Part shown: positions 30,273 through 41,641 of the stretch, in pieces
Position numbering within the stretch: position 1 is the first letter of the stretch
Layout of the letters: the number at the start of each line of letters is the position of its first letter
From: Streptomyces tuirus
GTDB taxonomy: Bacteria > Actinomycetota > Actinomycetes > Streptomycetales > Streptomycetaceae
Direction of reading: 5' to 3'
DNA length: 64,000 bases
Assembly: GCA_018195615.1 (NCBI GenBank)
Contig: JAGTPG010000001.1
Coordinates: 2,108,501-2,172,500 of the forward strand
Translations under genes and position numbers: made by a program
The notes under the pieces: generated by a model
Told to the model about the DNA's origin: nothing
The model's database searches: none
Seen by the model: the letters and a program-made list of their open reading frames with translations, nothing else

Positions 30273-30344
30273 CTGGCCTACCTGGACTCGAACCAAGACT
30301 AACTGAACCAGAATCAGTCGTGCTGCCAATTACACCATAGGCCA
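30273..30344 (-). tRNA. tRNA-Gln (CUG), copy 2
   Basis: 72 nt, like the copy at 29971-30042 but with a G-C pair in place of T-A pairing at acceptor position 5 region (TGGCCTA). It is the first gene of the minus-strand array Gln-Glu-Glu-Gln-Glu. Confidence 0.95.
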
Positions 30345-30433
30345 CTGGAACGCAAGCCCCGAGGGGGATCTTGTTCTAGTACTGCGCCTGGGGTTCTGCC
30401 TTCCGGCCCGCTCCCCGCGGCGCAGGAAGAACA

Positions 30434-31165
30434 TTACCTGAAGGTGGACGGGGCTCCAAAACGACTATCCGCGCCGAGCAGAGACGGCAGTTCGGCGAGG
30501 GAGGCGATGCGGTGCGGCCCGGTGGGCGGGTCGATCGTGGCGTAGGCGCCCCCGCGGTCGATCCAGACGGACAGCAGCCCGGCGTCCGCGGCACCGCGCC
30601 CGTCGATCTCCGGGTGGTCGCCGACGTAGGCGACCTGGCGCGGAGGGAGGCCGAGCGCTTCGCAGACGGCGTGGAAGGCGCCGGCCTCCGGCTTGGAGAC
30701 GCCGAGCTCGGCCGCGCACAGGATGGCCTCGAAGCGGTCGTGGACGCCGAGGACGCGGAGTTTGCGGTCCTGGACGTGAATGCTGGAGTTGGACAGCACG
30801 GCGTGCCGGTGGCTGGCGGCGAGGGCGTCGAGGACCGGCAGGACGTCCGGGAAGAGGGCCCAGACCGCCTCGTAGTGGGCGATGTACCGCTCGAACCACG
30901 CGTCGGCCTCGGCGTCGGTCATCTCCCGGTCCAGGAACACCCGTACGCGGTCGCGCCGCTGAGTCTGGAAGCCGGCCTCGCCCGCCGCGAAGCGGGCCCA
31001 CTGCAGATCGGTGATCTCCCGCCAGCGTGCGAGGGCCTGCTCGACGGTGTCGTAGTCGTCGAGCAGGCCCTCGGCCGTGAGGTGGGCGCGCATGCCGAGG
31101 CGGTCGGCGGTGGTGTAGTCGAAGAGGGTGTCGTCGACGTCCCAGACCACGGCTTGGATGCTCAT
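30434..31165 (-). CDS. HAD-superfamily hydrolase
   Basis: 243 residues. HAD motif I is VVWDVDDTLFDY (nucleophile Asp9 and Asp11), motif II is VLSNSS, motif III is the Lys of LGVSKPEAGAF, and motif IV is YVGDHPEIDGRGA. A helical cap of about 100 residues follows motif I, as in the phosphoglycolate phosphatase and haloacid dehalogenase group. The substrate cannot be predicted. It lies just upstream of the tRNA array on the same strand. Confidence 0.9.
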   Translation of the reverse strand: MSIQAVVWDVDDTLFDYTTADRLGMRAHLTAEGLLDDYDTVEQALARWREITDLQWARFAAGEAGFQTQRRDRVRVFLDREMTDAEADAWFERYIAHYEAVWALFPDVLPVLDALAASHRHAVLSNSSIHVQDRKLRVLGVHDRFEAILCAAELGVSKPEAGAFHAVCEALGLPPRQVAYVGDHPEIDGRGAADAGLLSVWIDRGGAYATIDPPTGPHRIASLAELPSLLGADSRFGAPSTFR

Positions 31166-31194
31166 GGTCCGACCGTACCCACCGCCGTGTGCCC

Positions 31195-33407
31195 TCAGCC
31201 CAGGGTCATGGTGCCGGTGAGTGTGAGGTCCGGGCCCTGGTCGTCGCGCGGGTGGGCGGTGAGCTTCCAGGTGTAGGTGCCGCCCGTGGTGCCGCCGCCG
31301 CTGTCGGTGGTGCCGTCCCAGGCGGGGCGGACGGCGGCTCCCGTGGAGGTGCCGGTCAGGGTGCGGACCACTGTGCCGAAGGCGTTCGCGAGGGTCAGGG
31401 CCCAGGTGGAGGGCTTGTTCAGCTGCCACACCGGTGACCAGGGGAACGACCTGCCGATCACGGACGGCGAGTAGACCTGGGCCTCCATCTGTGCGAGCGG
31501 TGAGGTGGGGACGCCGCTCGGGACGATCGACACCTCGCCGTACGTGCCGTTGAGGTAGGCGATGTGGCCGCCGAAGCGGTCGACGGCCCAGCGGCCGTTG
31601 CTGCCGCCGGTGTTCTGGTCCGTGGCCGGCAGCTTGACCACGGTGCGGGTGGTGGCCGTGCCGGTGTGGAAGTCGGTGAGCAGCAGGTCGTGGGTGGTGC
31701 GGTTCTCGCGGAGCAGGAAGCCGTCGGCGAGGCGGGCCGGGCCGGTGTCGGCCGGGACCGTGATCTTGCGGTGGGTGGCGCGGTCGTAGACGCCCGCGGT
31801 GCTGCCGCAGGACCAGTACAGCCAGGTGTTGACGGCCTGGATGTCGGTGGGGGTGCAGGGGGCGCCGGTGGCGATGGTGGTGGTCGTGCCGGTCTTGAGG
31901 TTGCGGCCGGTGACCGCGCCCTGGGTGCTGCCCGGGGTCCACAGGGTCTGTCCCCAGACGGCAGCGGCGGTGCGGTCACGGGTGAGGGTGGTCTCGCCGC
32001 CGGTCGCGCCGCGCGGGAAGTCGACGACCCGCTGCTTGCCGGAGCCGCCGTTGTAGAGCACGTAACGGCCGGTGCTGCCGGCGACGCGGCCGCCGGAGTC
32101 GCCGTCCGTGGGCTCGCTGAGCGTCGTGGTGGTGTCGAGGCCGACGTTGAGGACGGATTCCTGGCCCGTCCCGCTGGTCCACAGCTGGCCGACGCGGCCG
32201 TCGCCCAGGGCCTCCAGTTGGGGCAGGCGGCGTCGCCGGTGAGGCAGGTGGGGCGCTCATGCCGGGGCTGCGGGGGTCTGCGGGCCGGTGGGCCGGCCGG
32301 TGGCGTCCAGCTGGAAGCCGCTGTAGCGGAGCGAGCCGCCCGGCGTCGCGCCGTAGAGGAACAACTCGCCGCCGGCGACGGCCACTCCCTGCACTCCGGT
32401 CGCGGCGGCGGGACCCGGGCCACCTTGGTGCTGGTGAGTCCGCCGCTGTCGGTGAGGGTGATCCGGTGGATGTTCCAGTCGAGGCTGGAGGGGCCCGCGG
32501 TGGCCAGCGCTCCGCCGTCCGGGGTCGGGCCGATTCCGCCGAACGACGAGGTGAGCACGGTGCTCGTGGCGCCGGTGACCAGGGAGCGGGCGGTCAGCGC
32601 GGCCTCGGTGCCGCCCAGGACGAAGGAGGGGTTCCCGATCAGGAGTTGGTCGCCCACGACGGCTTCGAGCTGGGCGTCGGTCCTGGTGAGGGCGGTGGGC
32701 TCGGTGCCGGGTCCGGCGTCCACCCGGATCGCCTTCCAGTCGGCGACGAGCCAGCGGTCGTTGAAGGCGAGTTGCGGCGTCGCCTCGTCGCCGGTGACGT
32801 AGGTGCGGAAGGCACCGTCGGCGAGGTCGACCAGACCGACGGACGTCCTGCCGTCCAGTACGTAGACGATCGCGAGGCGGCTGACCGAGCCGCCGGTGCG
32901 GTAGTGGACGGGCCGGGCACCCGCGGGGAAGCCGGTGACCGGGGTGTCCACGGTGAGGGTGCCCTCGACGGTGCGCAGCACGTGCAGGGCGCCGGTGCCG
33001 TCCATGGTGAGCACGCTCCAGCCCGCGGCGGCCCGGTAGGCCTGGCCGGAGGGGATCGTGACGGTGGCGGTGACGCCCGTGGAGCGGTGCCTCTGGGTGA
33101 CGGTCTGGCCGTCGCGGGTGTTCACGACGTCGGTGCCGCTGGCCAGGTCGTCCGGTCCGGCGTGGGCGGGCGGGACCGTGTCGGGGTAGTCCACCGTGGT
33201 GACCGAGGTGGTCCCCGGCCGGTACTGGAAGCCGGACGCGCCGGCCCACGGGTAGTCGACGGTCACGCGCTTCTCGGTGACGAGCCGCACCGTGCCGACC
33301 GGCTCGTCGGCTTCGGGTGCCGCCTGTGCCGGTGCGGTCAGCACGGTGCAGGACAGGGCCAGCACCCCGCCGACAGCCGCGTGGACAAGTCTTCGTGAAC
33401 GGCGCAT
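31195..33407 (-). CDS. Secreted beta-propeller-like protein with C-terminal FlgD Ig-like domain, frameshifted
   Basis: About 738 residues. A signal peptide is clear (MRRSRRLVHAAVGGVLALSC, cleavage after APAQA). The body has many beta-rich repeats with Gly/Thr/Val and no enzyme motif, like Streptomyces cell-surface propeller proteins. The C-terminal 70 residues resemble the FlgD Ig-like domain (WDGTTDSGGGTTGGTYTWKL). A base is lost near 32410. Near 32255 the frame meets a TGA: either three bases are missing within 60 bp, which gives a Cys-containing CLTGDAACP segment, or the TGA is real. Function unknown. Confidence 0.75.
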
Positions 33408-33527
33408 GGCCCCTCCCCCAGTACCAGGGTGCACACGCACACCGTGCGCACAGGGGCATCCAACGTCCCCTCAGGGACGGGGGTTGGCCGGAACGGTGAA
33501 CTCCGGGTGACGGCTGGGCGGACACGG

Positions 33528-33560
33528 CGAGGGCGGCGCCCGAACCGGACGCCGCCCTCG
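33528..33560 (-). terminator. Terminator of gltX
   Basis: A perfect 11-bp stem with an 11-nt loop, 35 bp beyond the gltX stop. A short tandem repeat (TGATGTGCGTTCTGG twice) lies between them. Confidence 0.6.
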
Positions 33561-33595
33561 TGATGTGCGTTCTGGGTGATGTGCGTTCTGGCGCG

Positions 33596-35079
33596 TTACG
33601 CGGCCAGCTTCGCCAGTGCCGCGTCGATCCGGGCCAGGGTCGTCTCCTTGCCCAGGACCTCCAGCGACTCGAACAGCGGCAGGCCGACCGTACGGCCGGT
33701 GACCGCGACGCGGACCGGGGCCTGGGCCTTGCCGAGCTTGAGGCCGTGGGCCTCGCCGGCGGCCAGGACGGCCTCCTTCAGCGACTCGGCGGAGGTCCAG
33801 TCGGCGGCCTCCAGCTTCTCGCGGGCCGTGCGCAGCAGGGCGTCCGAGCCCTCCTTCATGGCCTTGGTCCAGGAGGCCTCGTCCTCCACCGGCTCCGGCA
33901 GGAACAGGAAGTCGACGTTGTCGGTGATCTCGGAGAGGACCTTGAGGCGGGTCTGCGCGTGCGGGGCGATGGCCTGCCACTTGGCCTCGTCGAAGGCCTC
34001 CGGTGCCCAGGGGGCGAACGGGGCCTGGAGCCACGGGCGGCAGCGCTCGGTGAAGTCCTTCACGTCGAGCAGGCGGATGTGGTCGCCGTTGATGGCCTCG
34101 CACTTCTTCAGGTCGAAGCGGGCCGGGTTCGGGTTCACGTCGGAGATGTCGAACGCCGCGATCATCTCGTCGATCGAGAAGACGTCTTGGTCGGCCGAGA
34201 GGGACCAGCCGAGCAGCGAGAGGTAGTTGAGCAGGCCCTCGGGGAGGAAGCCGCGCTCCCGGTAGAGGTTGAGGAGGACTGCGGGTCGCGCTTGGAGAGC
34301 TTCTTGTTGCCTTCGCCCATCACGTACGGCAGGTGGCCGAAGGAGGGGATCTGCTTGGCGACGCCCAGCTCGATCAGCGCCTTGTACAGGGCGATCTGGC
34401 GGGGGGTGGAGGAGAGCAGGTCCTCGCCGCGCAGGACGTGGGTGATCTCCATCAGGGCGTCGTCGACCGGGTTGACCAGCGTGTAGAGCGGGGCGCCGTT
34501 GGCACGGACGATCCCGTAGTCCGGGACGTTCTCCGGGGTGAAGGTCAGCTCGCCGCGGACCAGGTCGGTGAACGTGATCGTCTCGTCCGGCATCCGGAAG
34601 CGGACGATCGGCTCGCGGCCCTGGGCCTTGTACTCCTCGACCTGGGCGTCGGTCAGCTCGCGGCAGTGGCCGTCGTAGCCGGACGGCTTGCCGGCGGCGC
34701 GGGCGGCCTCGCGGCGGGTGTCCAGCTCCTCCTGGGAGCAGTAGCAGTGGTAGGCGTGGCCGGCGTCGAGCAGCTTGGCGGCGACGTCCTTGTACAGGTC
34801 CATGCGCTGCGACTGGCGGTACGGCGCGTGCGGGCCGCCGACCTCGGGGCCCTCGTCCCAGTCGAAGCCCAGCCAGCGCATCGAGTCGAGCAGCTGGGTG
34901 TACGACTCCTCGGAGTCGCGGGCCGCGTCGGTGTCCTCGATGCGGAAGACCAGGGTGCCCTGGTGGTGCTTGGCGAACGCCCAGTTGAACAGGGCGGTGC
35001 GCACCAGGCCCACGTGGGGGTTACCGGTGGGCGACGGACAGAAACGGACGCGTACGGAGGAGCCGGGTGCGCTAGCCAC
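33596..35079 (-). CDS. gltX: Glutamyl-tRNA synthetase, frameshifted
   Basis: About 494 residues after restoring one C near 34275. This essential class I synthetase has the HIGH-type motif [17 protein letters not shown] at residues about 16-32 and the KMSKS-type motif [10 protein letters not shown] near residue 260. The break falls just after KRDPQS. The start GTG 35079 overlaps the end of the FAH gene by 8 bp. Actinobacteria use it for Glu-tRNA and, with GatCAB, for Gln-tRNA, which fits the tRNA-Glu/Gln cluster nearby. As the only copy seen and essential, a real frameshift is unlikely. Confidence 0.95.
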
Positions 35080-35847
35080 GCTTGACAACCTTGTTGGTGA
35101 GAGTGCCGATGCCTTCGATGGTGACGGCGACCTCGTCGCCGACGTTCAGGGGGCCGACCCCAGCCGGGGTGCCCGTGAGGATCACGTCGCCGGGAGCAGC
35201 GTCATGGCCTCGGAGATGTTGACGATCAGGTCCTCGATGGAGTGGATCATCTCGCTGGTGCGGCCGAGCTGGCGCTGCTGGCCGTTGACCGTGAGCTGGA
35301 TGGTGAGGTCGCTCGCGTCGAGGTCCGTCTCCACCCAGGGGCCGAGCGGGCAGGAGCTGTCGAAGCCCTTGGCCCGGGCCCACTGCTTCTCGCGCTTCTG
35401 CACGTCGCGGGCGGTGATGTCGTTGGCGCAGGTGTAGCCGAAGATCACGTCCTTGACGCGCTCGCGGGGGACCTCGCGGCACATCCGGCCGATGACCACG
35501 GCCAGCTCGGCCTCGTGGTGCACCTCGGAGGAGAAGGACGGGTACTGGATCTCGTCGCCGGGGCCGATCACCGAGGTGGACGGCTTGAAGAAGGCGAAGG
35601 GCGTCTCGGGAACCTCGTTGCCCAGTTCCTTCGCGTGGTCGGCGTAGTTGCGTCCGAAGGCCACGACCTTGTTGGGCAGCACCGGCGGCAGCAGCCTGAC
35701 CTTGCTCAGTGGCACCTTCGTGCCGGAGAGCTCGAAGTCCGCGAACGGGATGCCCTTGATGATGTCCAGGACGAGCTCGTCCTGCTTCTCGCCCTCGATG
35801 GCGCCGAAGGCGACGTTCCCGTCGATGGAGAATCTGGCGATGCGCAC
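35072..35847 (-). CDS. Fumarylacetoacetate hydrolase-family protein, frameshifted
   Basis: About 258 residues after restoring one C near 35195. The metal site is visible in [13 protein letters not shown] and [34 protein letters not shown] and the corrected end [21 protein letters not shown] are typical of the FAH fold used by acylpyruvases and related hydrolases or decarboxylases. It is coupled with gltX by overlap. Substrate not predictable. Confidence 0.9.
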
Positions 35848-36021
35848 GGGATGCTTGGCCCCTTGACTGAAGCGGCTGGAGTCTGACGCTCCAGGCTAAC
35901 GCGGGGAGGTGCCCCCGCCGCGCGCATTATGAAGGGGCGTCCCCTGTCGCCGGGGGCGCCCCTCGATCTTCGTGTCCTGCCGCCGTGAGCATCCGGCGGC
36001 CGGCGCGCGTACTAGCTGGTG

Positions 36022-36213
36022 TCACTCCGCGGCTGCGGCGGCCGCGACGGGGACGTCGACGAGGATGGTGCGCTTGGGGTTGGCGGTCTGGGCGGGGAGT
36101 TCGACGCGGTGCTCCGGCTGTTCCGGCGTCTGCAGTTCGTCGGCGTCGTCCAGGTGCGCCAGCGTCGTGCGTCGCGGGTTGGCGATCTTGTGGAACATCG
36201 TCGTCGTCTTCAC
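36022..36213 (-). CDS. Small protein with an internally repeated ANP(R/K)RT motif
   Basis: 63 residues from GTG 36213, or 58 from an inner ATG at 36196-36198. The motif ANPRRTTLAHLDD at residues about 11-23 recurs as ANPKRTILVDVP at about 44-55, separated by a Glu/Gln/Pro-rich stretch, and the protein ends in a run of Ala. No signal or membrane segment. It stands alone between the FAH gene and the conservons. Duplicated short motifs occur in peptide precursors, but no modifying enzyme is nearby. Ribosome binding site weak, so moderate support. Confidence 0.5.
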   Translation of the reverse strand: MKTTTMFHKIANPRRTTLAHLDDADELQTPEQPEHRVELPAQTANPKRTILVDVPVAAAAAAE

Positions 36214-36814
36214 TGTTTACTTGACCCTGTTCTGTGACGGGCGCCTGGAGGGTACGTAGGACCCCCGCAAGGACGCGGGTTGTCGGTTTTGCCATCTCTG
36301 TAAAGCGTCAGGCTAAACATGGGATTCCCGGCGCAATCGCGGGGAGGCCATGATCAGCATGTGAGTTTCCTCACGAATCAGGGGGCGAATCAGTCATTCC
36401 GGACTCGCATCCGAACCCAGCGAAACGGACATTGACCCACTGAAGCCATCATTCCGCTCCTGATCATGGCGACTGGGACACCCCTCGCAGCTCGACGACT
36501 CGCGTGCATACGCCCGAAATGGGCGAGCTCGCTTTCTACGTCCGGTGACCCGGCCCTCACTTGGTGTCACCTATGTCACGGCCTGGCCTACGAGCCTTGT
36601 TGGAGATCCTGTGCTGTGCTGGAATGCCACGGACCGCCGCAGGATCGAGCCGGCGCACAGGGGGCGCACAGACGCGCCGAGTGGCGGCGAGAAGGGGGAG
36701 CCAGCGCCGGTCACCCACGACCACCACGGGGCGTACTCAGGGCGTCCCCAGAACGCCGACACCGTGCCCCGCCGTTCATCCGACGGGGTGCCTGGTCCAG
36801 AGGTTGCGACGCTA
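36214..36814. other. Upstream region of the first conservon
   Basis: About 600 bases. The last 270 bases are open in the cvnA1 frame, but the usual family start is at 36815. It contains the 13-mer GTGCTGGAATGCC at 36616-36628, also found at 42458-42470 upstream of cvnA2. AT-richer sequence at about 36300-36450 may hold promoters. No RNA gene seen. Confidence 0.5.
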
Positions 36815-39800
36815 GTGCAGGGACGTTTCAAGAGGGATGGCAACGCTTCGGCGGAGCCGGAGCCGCACGGCGGGACTGGCCCCATGAATGGCGGCCCCTC
36901 GCCCCAGCACGCCCAGAACCCGGGCCCGGCCGGTGACAGCGGTGAGCGCTCGGGGCGCCCCGGTGCGTCGGGCCCCTCGGGGCCCGCGAGCCCGGCCCCG
37001 GCCCTGAAGCCGCCGGCGGGTCCGGCGGGCCCCGGCCCGCGAATAGCCCTGCGCAACTGGCGCATCTCCACCCGTCTGGTCTCACTGCTCGCGCTGCCGG
37101 TGGTCGCGGCCACCTCGCTGGGCGCGCTGCGTATCAACCAGTCCATGGACGACATCCAGCAGCTCGACAACATGAAGCTGCTGACGGACATGACGAAGCA
37201 GGCCACCGAGCTGTCCGCCGCCCTCCAGGAGGAGCGCGACCAGTCGGCCGGCCCGCTGGCGCACGGCGGCAAAGCGACCGACTTCACGGTCAAGGGTCTT
37301 CGGAGAAGACCGACCGGGCGCGGAAGAACTTCCTCGACAGTTCCGAGGAGATCGACAGCGCCAGCAAGGACGGCAACCTCAAGGGCGTCCGCGAGTACCT
37401 CATCCAGCTCGCGGGCGAGCTGGGCGACCTGGAGCAGATCCGCAAGAACGCCTACGCCGCCGAGGGCAACTCCACGCAGACGATCGAGGCGTACCACCGT
37501 CTGATCGAGAACCTGATCGACCTCTCCCAGGACATGGCCGAGGCGACCAGCAACCCGGACATGATCCAGCGCACCCGCGCGCTGGCGGCCTTCTCCTCCG
37601 CCAAGGAGTACTCCTCGATCCAGCGCGCGGCCCTCGCGGCGGCGCTGCCCGCGAGCAACACCACGACCGGCAAGCTCTCGCCGAACGACCGGCTCTACGC
37701 CGAGTCGGCGCTGGAGAGCCAGAAGTCCGAGATCCGCAGCTTCAAGAGCATCTACGGCGAGGACTCCGCGGCCGAGCTGCTGAAGCCCATCGAGGACGGC
37801 GGCAACTCCACGATCAAGGCCACCGACACCTACGCGGGCCGTGCCCTGGTCTCCGCGAGCGGTCTCGCCCAGCAGGACAAGCGGTCGTACCGCGACTGGC
37901 TGGACGACAGCTCCACCAAGATCCAGCAGATGAAGAACATCGAGCACACCCTGCTCGAGGAGATGGAACAGAAGGCCCGCGAGCTGCGCAGCGCCACCGA
38001 GCGCGACGCGATCATCTCCGGTGCGCTGATCCTGATCGTGCTCGGTGTGTCGCTGGTCGGCGCCTTCGTCGTGGCCCGCTCCATGATCCGCTCGCTGCGC
38101 CGCCTGGAGGAGACCGCGACCAAGGTCGCCTCCGACCGTCTGCCCGAGCTGGTCAAGCAGCTGTCCGAGTCCGACCCGCAGGACGTCGACACGTCCGTGG
38201 AGTCGGTCGGTGTGCACTCCCGGGACGAGATCGGCCGGGTGGCCGCGGCCTTCGACGACGTGCACCGCGAGGCCGTCCGCCTCGCCGCCGAGCAGGCCCT
38301 GCTGCGGGGCAACGTCAACGCGATGTTCACCAACCTCTCGCGCCGCTCCCAGGGCCTCATCCAGCGTCAGCTGTCGCTCATCTCCGAACTGGAGTCCCGC
38401 GAGGCCGACCCGGACCAGCTGTCCTCGCTGTTCAAGCTCGACCACCTCGCCACGCGTATGCGCCGTAACGGTGAGAACCTCCTCGTCCTCGCCGGTGAGG
38501 AGCCCGGCCGCCGGTGGACCCGTCCGGTCCCGCTGGTCGACGTGCTCCGCGCCGCCGCGTCCGAGGTGGAGCAGTACGAGCGCATCGAGCTGGCCGCCGT
38601 GCCGACCACCGAGGTCGCCGGCCGCGTGGTCAACGACCTCGTGCACCTGCTCGCCGAGCTGCTGGAGAACGCGACCTCGTTCTCCTCGCCGCAGACCAAG
38701 GTCAAGGTCACCGGTCACGCCCTGCCCGACGGCCGGGTGCTGATCGAGATCCACGACACCGGTATCGGCCTGTCGCCGGAGGACCTGGCGGCGATCAACG
38801 AGCGGCTCGCCTCTCCCCCGACGGTGGACGTCTCCGTCTCCCGCCGCATGGGTCTGTTCGTGGTCGGCCGGCTGTCCCAGCGGCACGGCATCCGCATCCA
38901 GCTCCGCCCGTCCGACTCCGGTGGTACGACCGCGCTGGTCATGCTGCCCGTCGATGTCGCCCAGGGCGGCAAGAAGCCCCAGCCCAAGCAGGGCGGTCAG
39001 CCGCCGGTCGGCGGTGGCGGTCCGGCCGCCGCGCAGGCCGCCGCCGGTGCGGCCGCGGCCCGGCGTGGCGCCGGTGCCGGTCAGGGCGCCGGTGCCCTCG
39101 GTGGCGGTCCCTCGGGTGGTGCCTTCGGCGGCGGTGCGTCCGGCGGAGGCCGGCTCGGTGCCGGTCAGGGTCCGCGAGCCGCGCTGCCCGGGCGGGACGG
39201 GGACGGTGGCCGTCCGGGTGCGCCGCGCGGACCGCAGGGTTCCGACAAGGCCCCGTCGTTGTTCGAGCAGAGTGGTCCCCCCGCGCCCCCGCAGGGCCGT
39301 CCGGCTCCGGCCGGCGCCGGGTTCGGGCAGGCGCCGGGTGCCCCGCAGGGCCTGCAGGCCGCGGGTACGAACGGCCCCCAGGACGCATTCGGCGGTGGTG
39401 GCCGGGGCTCGCAGCGCCCGGGCGGCAACGCCGAGCAGGGCCAGGGCCGTCGGCCGCAGCTGCCGCCGCGCGGCGGTCCCCGGGCCGAGCTGCCCGGTGG
39501 TGACGCACAGCCCCGCGTGCCGAGCTGGAGCGACGAGAACGCCCAGCCGCCGGTACCGCGTGCCTCGCTGGACGCCCCGCGCGGCCACGAGGAGCCGGAC
39601 GTCTCCCGTACCTCTCCCATGCCGCGGATCGACGACCGGCAGGGCCCGGGCGCGACGGCGGAGATCCCGGCCGTGCCGCGTGACGACGACCGGCAGGGCC
39701 CCGGCTCTCCGGCCGACTTCGGCGGCCCCCAGCACCAGGACCGCTTCGCCCAGGGCGGGACGCAGGGTTCGGGCCAGTTCGTCCGCCCGGACGTCTTCGG

Positions 39801-40712
39801 CGCCCCGGCCGGCCACCGCGACCCGTCGTCCACGACGGGCCAGTACCCGGCCGCGCAGTCCTACGACAGCGGCACGACGGGCCAGTTCCCGCCGCGCCAG
39901 GACAACGGCTCGACCGGCCAGTACCCGGCCCCCGGCAGGACGACAACTCCACCGGTCAGTACCCCGCGCCGCGCCAGGACAACGGCTCGACCGGCCAGTA
40001 CCCGGCCCCGCGCCAGGACGACAACTCCACGGGTCAGTACCCGGCGCCTCGCCGGAACAACGGCTCCGAGCGGCCCACCCTCCCGGGTCCGGCCACGCCG
40101 GCCGACCCGACGGGCCGGGGCCAGTACGAGCGGCCGCAGGTCAACGGCGCCCGGGGCGGTGCCGACTTCGGCGCCCCCCGTCCGCCCGCCCCGCAGGCGC
40201 CGCCGGCCCGGCAGGAGCCCGAGGCACTGCCGCCGGCCACCGGTCCGGGCGACGGACGTACCCCGCTGTACGACACGCTGGAGACCAACTGGTTCCACGG
40301 CGGTCAGCAGGAACAGCAGGAGCAGCAGGAGCAGCAGGAGCAGCAGCCGCAGAACAACGGCTCGGCTCCGGCCCCGCAGCAGCCGCAGGGACCCACCGGC
40401 CCGCAGCGGTCCGCCCCCGCCGGCTGGCGCAGCTCGCCGAACGACGACCTCGTCCGGCAGGCCGAGCGCGTCCGCCAGCCCGCCGCGGGCGGTGTCACCA
40501 CTTCAGGCCTGCCTCGCCGAGTGCCCCGGGCGAACCTCGTCCCGGGCACGGCTCAGCAGCAACCGCAGCAGAGCGGTCCGCAGATCTCGCGCGCCCCGGA
40601 TGACGTGCGTGGCCGGCTGACCAATCTCCGGCGGGGTATCGCACAGGGTCGTCAGGCCGGGTCCACCCAGACCGGCAGCTTCCCTCGGCCCTCTCACCAG
40701 CAGGAGCGTTAG
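36815..40712 (+). CDS. cvnA1: Conservon sensor histidine kinase-like protein CvnA, first copy, two frameshifts
   Basis: About 1299 residues after restoring one base near 37300 and one near 39935. Start GTG 36815, with AGAGG 11 bases before it, the same layout as cvnA2. A Pro/Gly-rich N-terminus leads to a membrane segment at about residue 90-108, an extracellular nitrate-sensor-like (NIT) helical domain, a second membrane segment at about 398-420, a HAMP region and a GHKL ATPase (NDLVHLLAELLENATSF, DTGIGLSPEDL, MGLFVVGRLSQRHGI). The long C-terminal tail is disordered, with 39-nt repeats and poly-Gln, and ends in a conserved segment (SGLPRRVPRANL, NLRRGIAQGR). CvnA, B, C and D form a membrane complex resembling eukaryotic G-protein signalling. 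Confidence 0.92.
39835..40068 (+). repeat. 39-nt coding repeats in cvnA1
   Basis: Six consecutive 13-residue units of the type TGQYPAPRQD(D/N)(N/G)S, the first two more divergent. A one-base loss near 39935 lies inside the array. Confidence 0.75.
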
Positions 40713-41135
40713 TTGAGTCCGATGAGCCAGGCGGCACAGAACCTCAACTGGTTGATCACCAACTTCGTGGACAACACCCCCGGGGTGTCCCACACCGTCG
40801 TCGTGTCCGCCGACGGTCTCCTCCTGGCGCTGTCGGAGGGCTTCCCGCGCGACCGCGCGGACCAGCTCGCGGCCGTCGCCTCGGGCCTGACGTCGCTGAC
40901 GGCAGGCGCTTCCCGGATCTTCGAGGGGGGCGACGTCGCACAGACGGTCGTGGAGATGGAGCGGGGCTTCCTGTTCCTCATGTCCGTCTCGGACGGCTCG
41001 TCGCTGGCCGTCCTCGCCCACCCCGAATGCGACATCGGCCTCGTCGGCTACGAGATGGCGCTCCTGGTCGACCGCGCGGGCGCGGTCCTCACCCCCGACC
41101 TGCGAGCTGAGCTCCAAGGCAGTCTGCTTCATTGA
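40713..41135 (+). CDS. cvnB1: Roadblock/LC7 protein CvnB, first copy
   Basis: 140 residues (137 from the inner ATG at 40722). The whole protein is a roadblock/LC7 domain (LNWLITNFVDNTPGVSHTVV, ASRIFEGGDVAQTVVEMERG), which in conservons binds the GTPase and the sensor. I favour the TTG at 40713: it directly follows the cvnA1 stop and has AGGAG at ideal distance, and cvnB2 has GTG in the same place. Nearly identical to CvnB2. Confidence 0.93.
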   Translation: MSPMSQAAQNLNWLITNFVDNTPGVSHTVVVSADGLLLALSEGFPRDRADQLAAVASGLTSLTAGASRIFEGGDVAQTVVEMERGFLFLMSVSDGSSLAVLAHPECDIGLVGYEMALLVDRAGAVLTPDLRAELQGSLLH

Positions 41136-41246
41136 TCGGCCCCGGCACCACCCGTCTCACCACATCACCGTCCGGCCGCCACACACCCCACACAGGCCTC
41201 GTCAGACGGCTCGACTGACCGACTTGCTGTCCCGCCCGGAGGACCC

Positions 41247-41641
41247 ATGACCCCGCCCCCGCCTCTCATGATCCGTACGCGGAGCCGTACGAGGACGAGG
41301 GCGACCAGCCGCTGGTCCGGCCGTACGCCATGACCGGTGGCCGGACGCGGCCGCGTTACCAGCTGGCCATCGAGGCACTGATCAGCACGACCGCGGACCC
41401 GGCCGCGCTCATGGCGCTGCTCCCGGAGCACCAGCGCATCTGCCACCTGTGCCGTGAGGTGAAGTCGGTGGCCGAGGTCTCGGCGCTGCTCAACATGCCG
41501 CTGGGGGTGGCCCGGATCCTGGTCGCGGACCTCGCCGAGGCCGGTCTCGTCGCGATCCACCAGCCGGGCGGCGACGACGCCACCGGCGCGCCGGACGTGA
41601 CACTGCTCGAAAGGGTGCTCAGTGGACTTCGCAAGCTCTGA
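41247..41641 (+). CDS. cvnC1: DUF742 protein CvnC, first copy, frameshifted near the start
   Basis: About 131 residues after restoring one C near 41267. ATG 41247 has GGAGGA upstream. The DUF742 signature is complete: VRPYAMTGGRTRPRYQLAIE, HQRICHLCREVKSVAEVSAL, and the helix-turn-helix-like LGVARILVADLAEAGLV. The two Cys in CHLC may bind metal. Its 3' end overlaps cvnD1 by 20 bp. Confidence 0.92.

Noticed and set aside
36545..36814. An N-terminal extension of cvnA1 of 90 codons
   Set aside because: The GTG at 36815 shares spacing and upstream sequence with the cvnA2 start, and the extension has no domain-like sequence.
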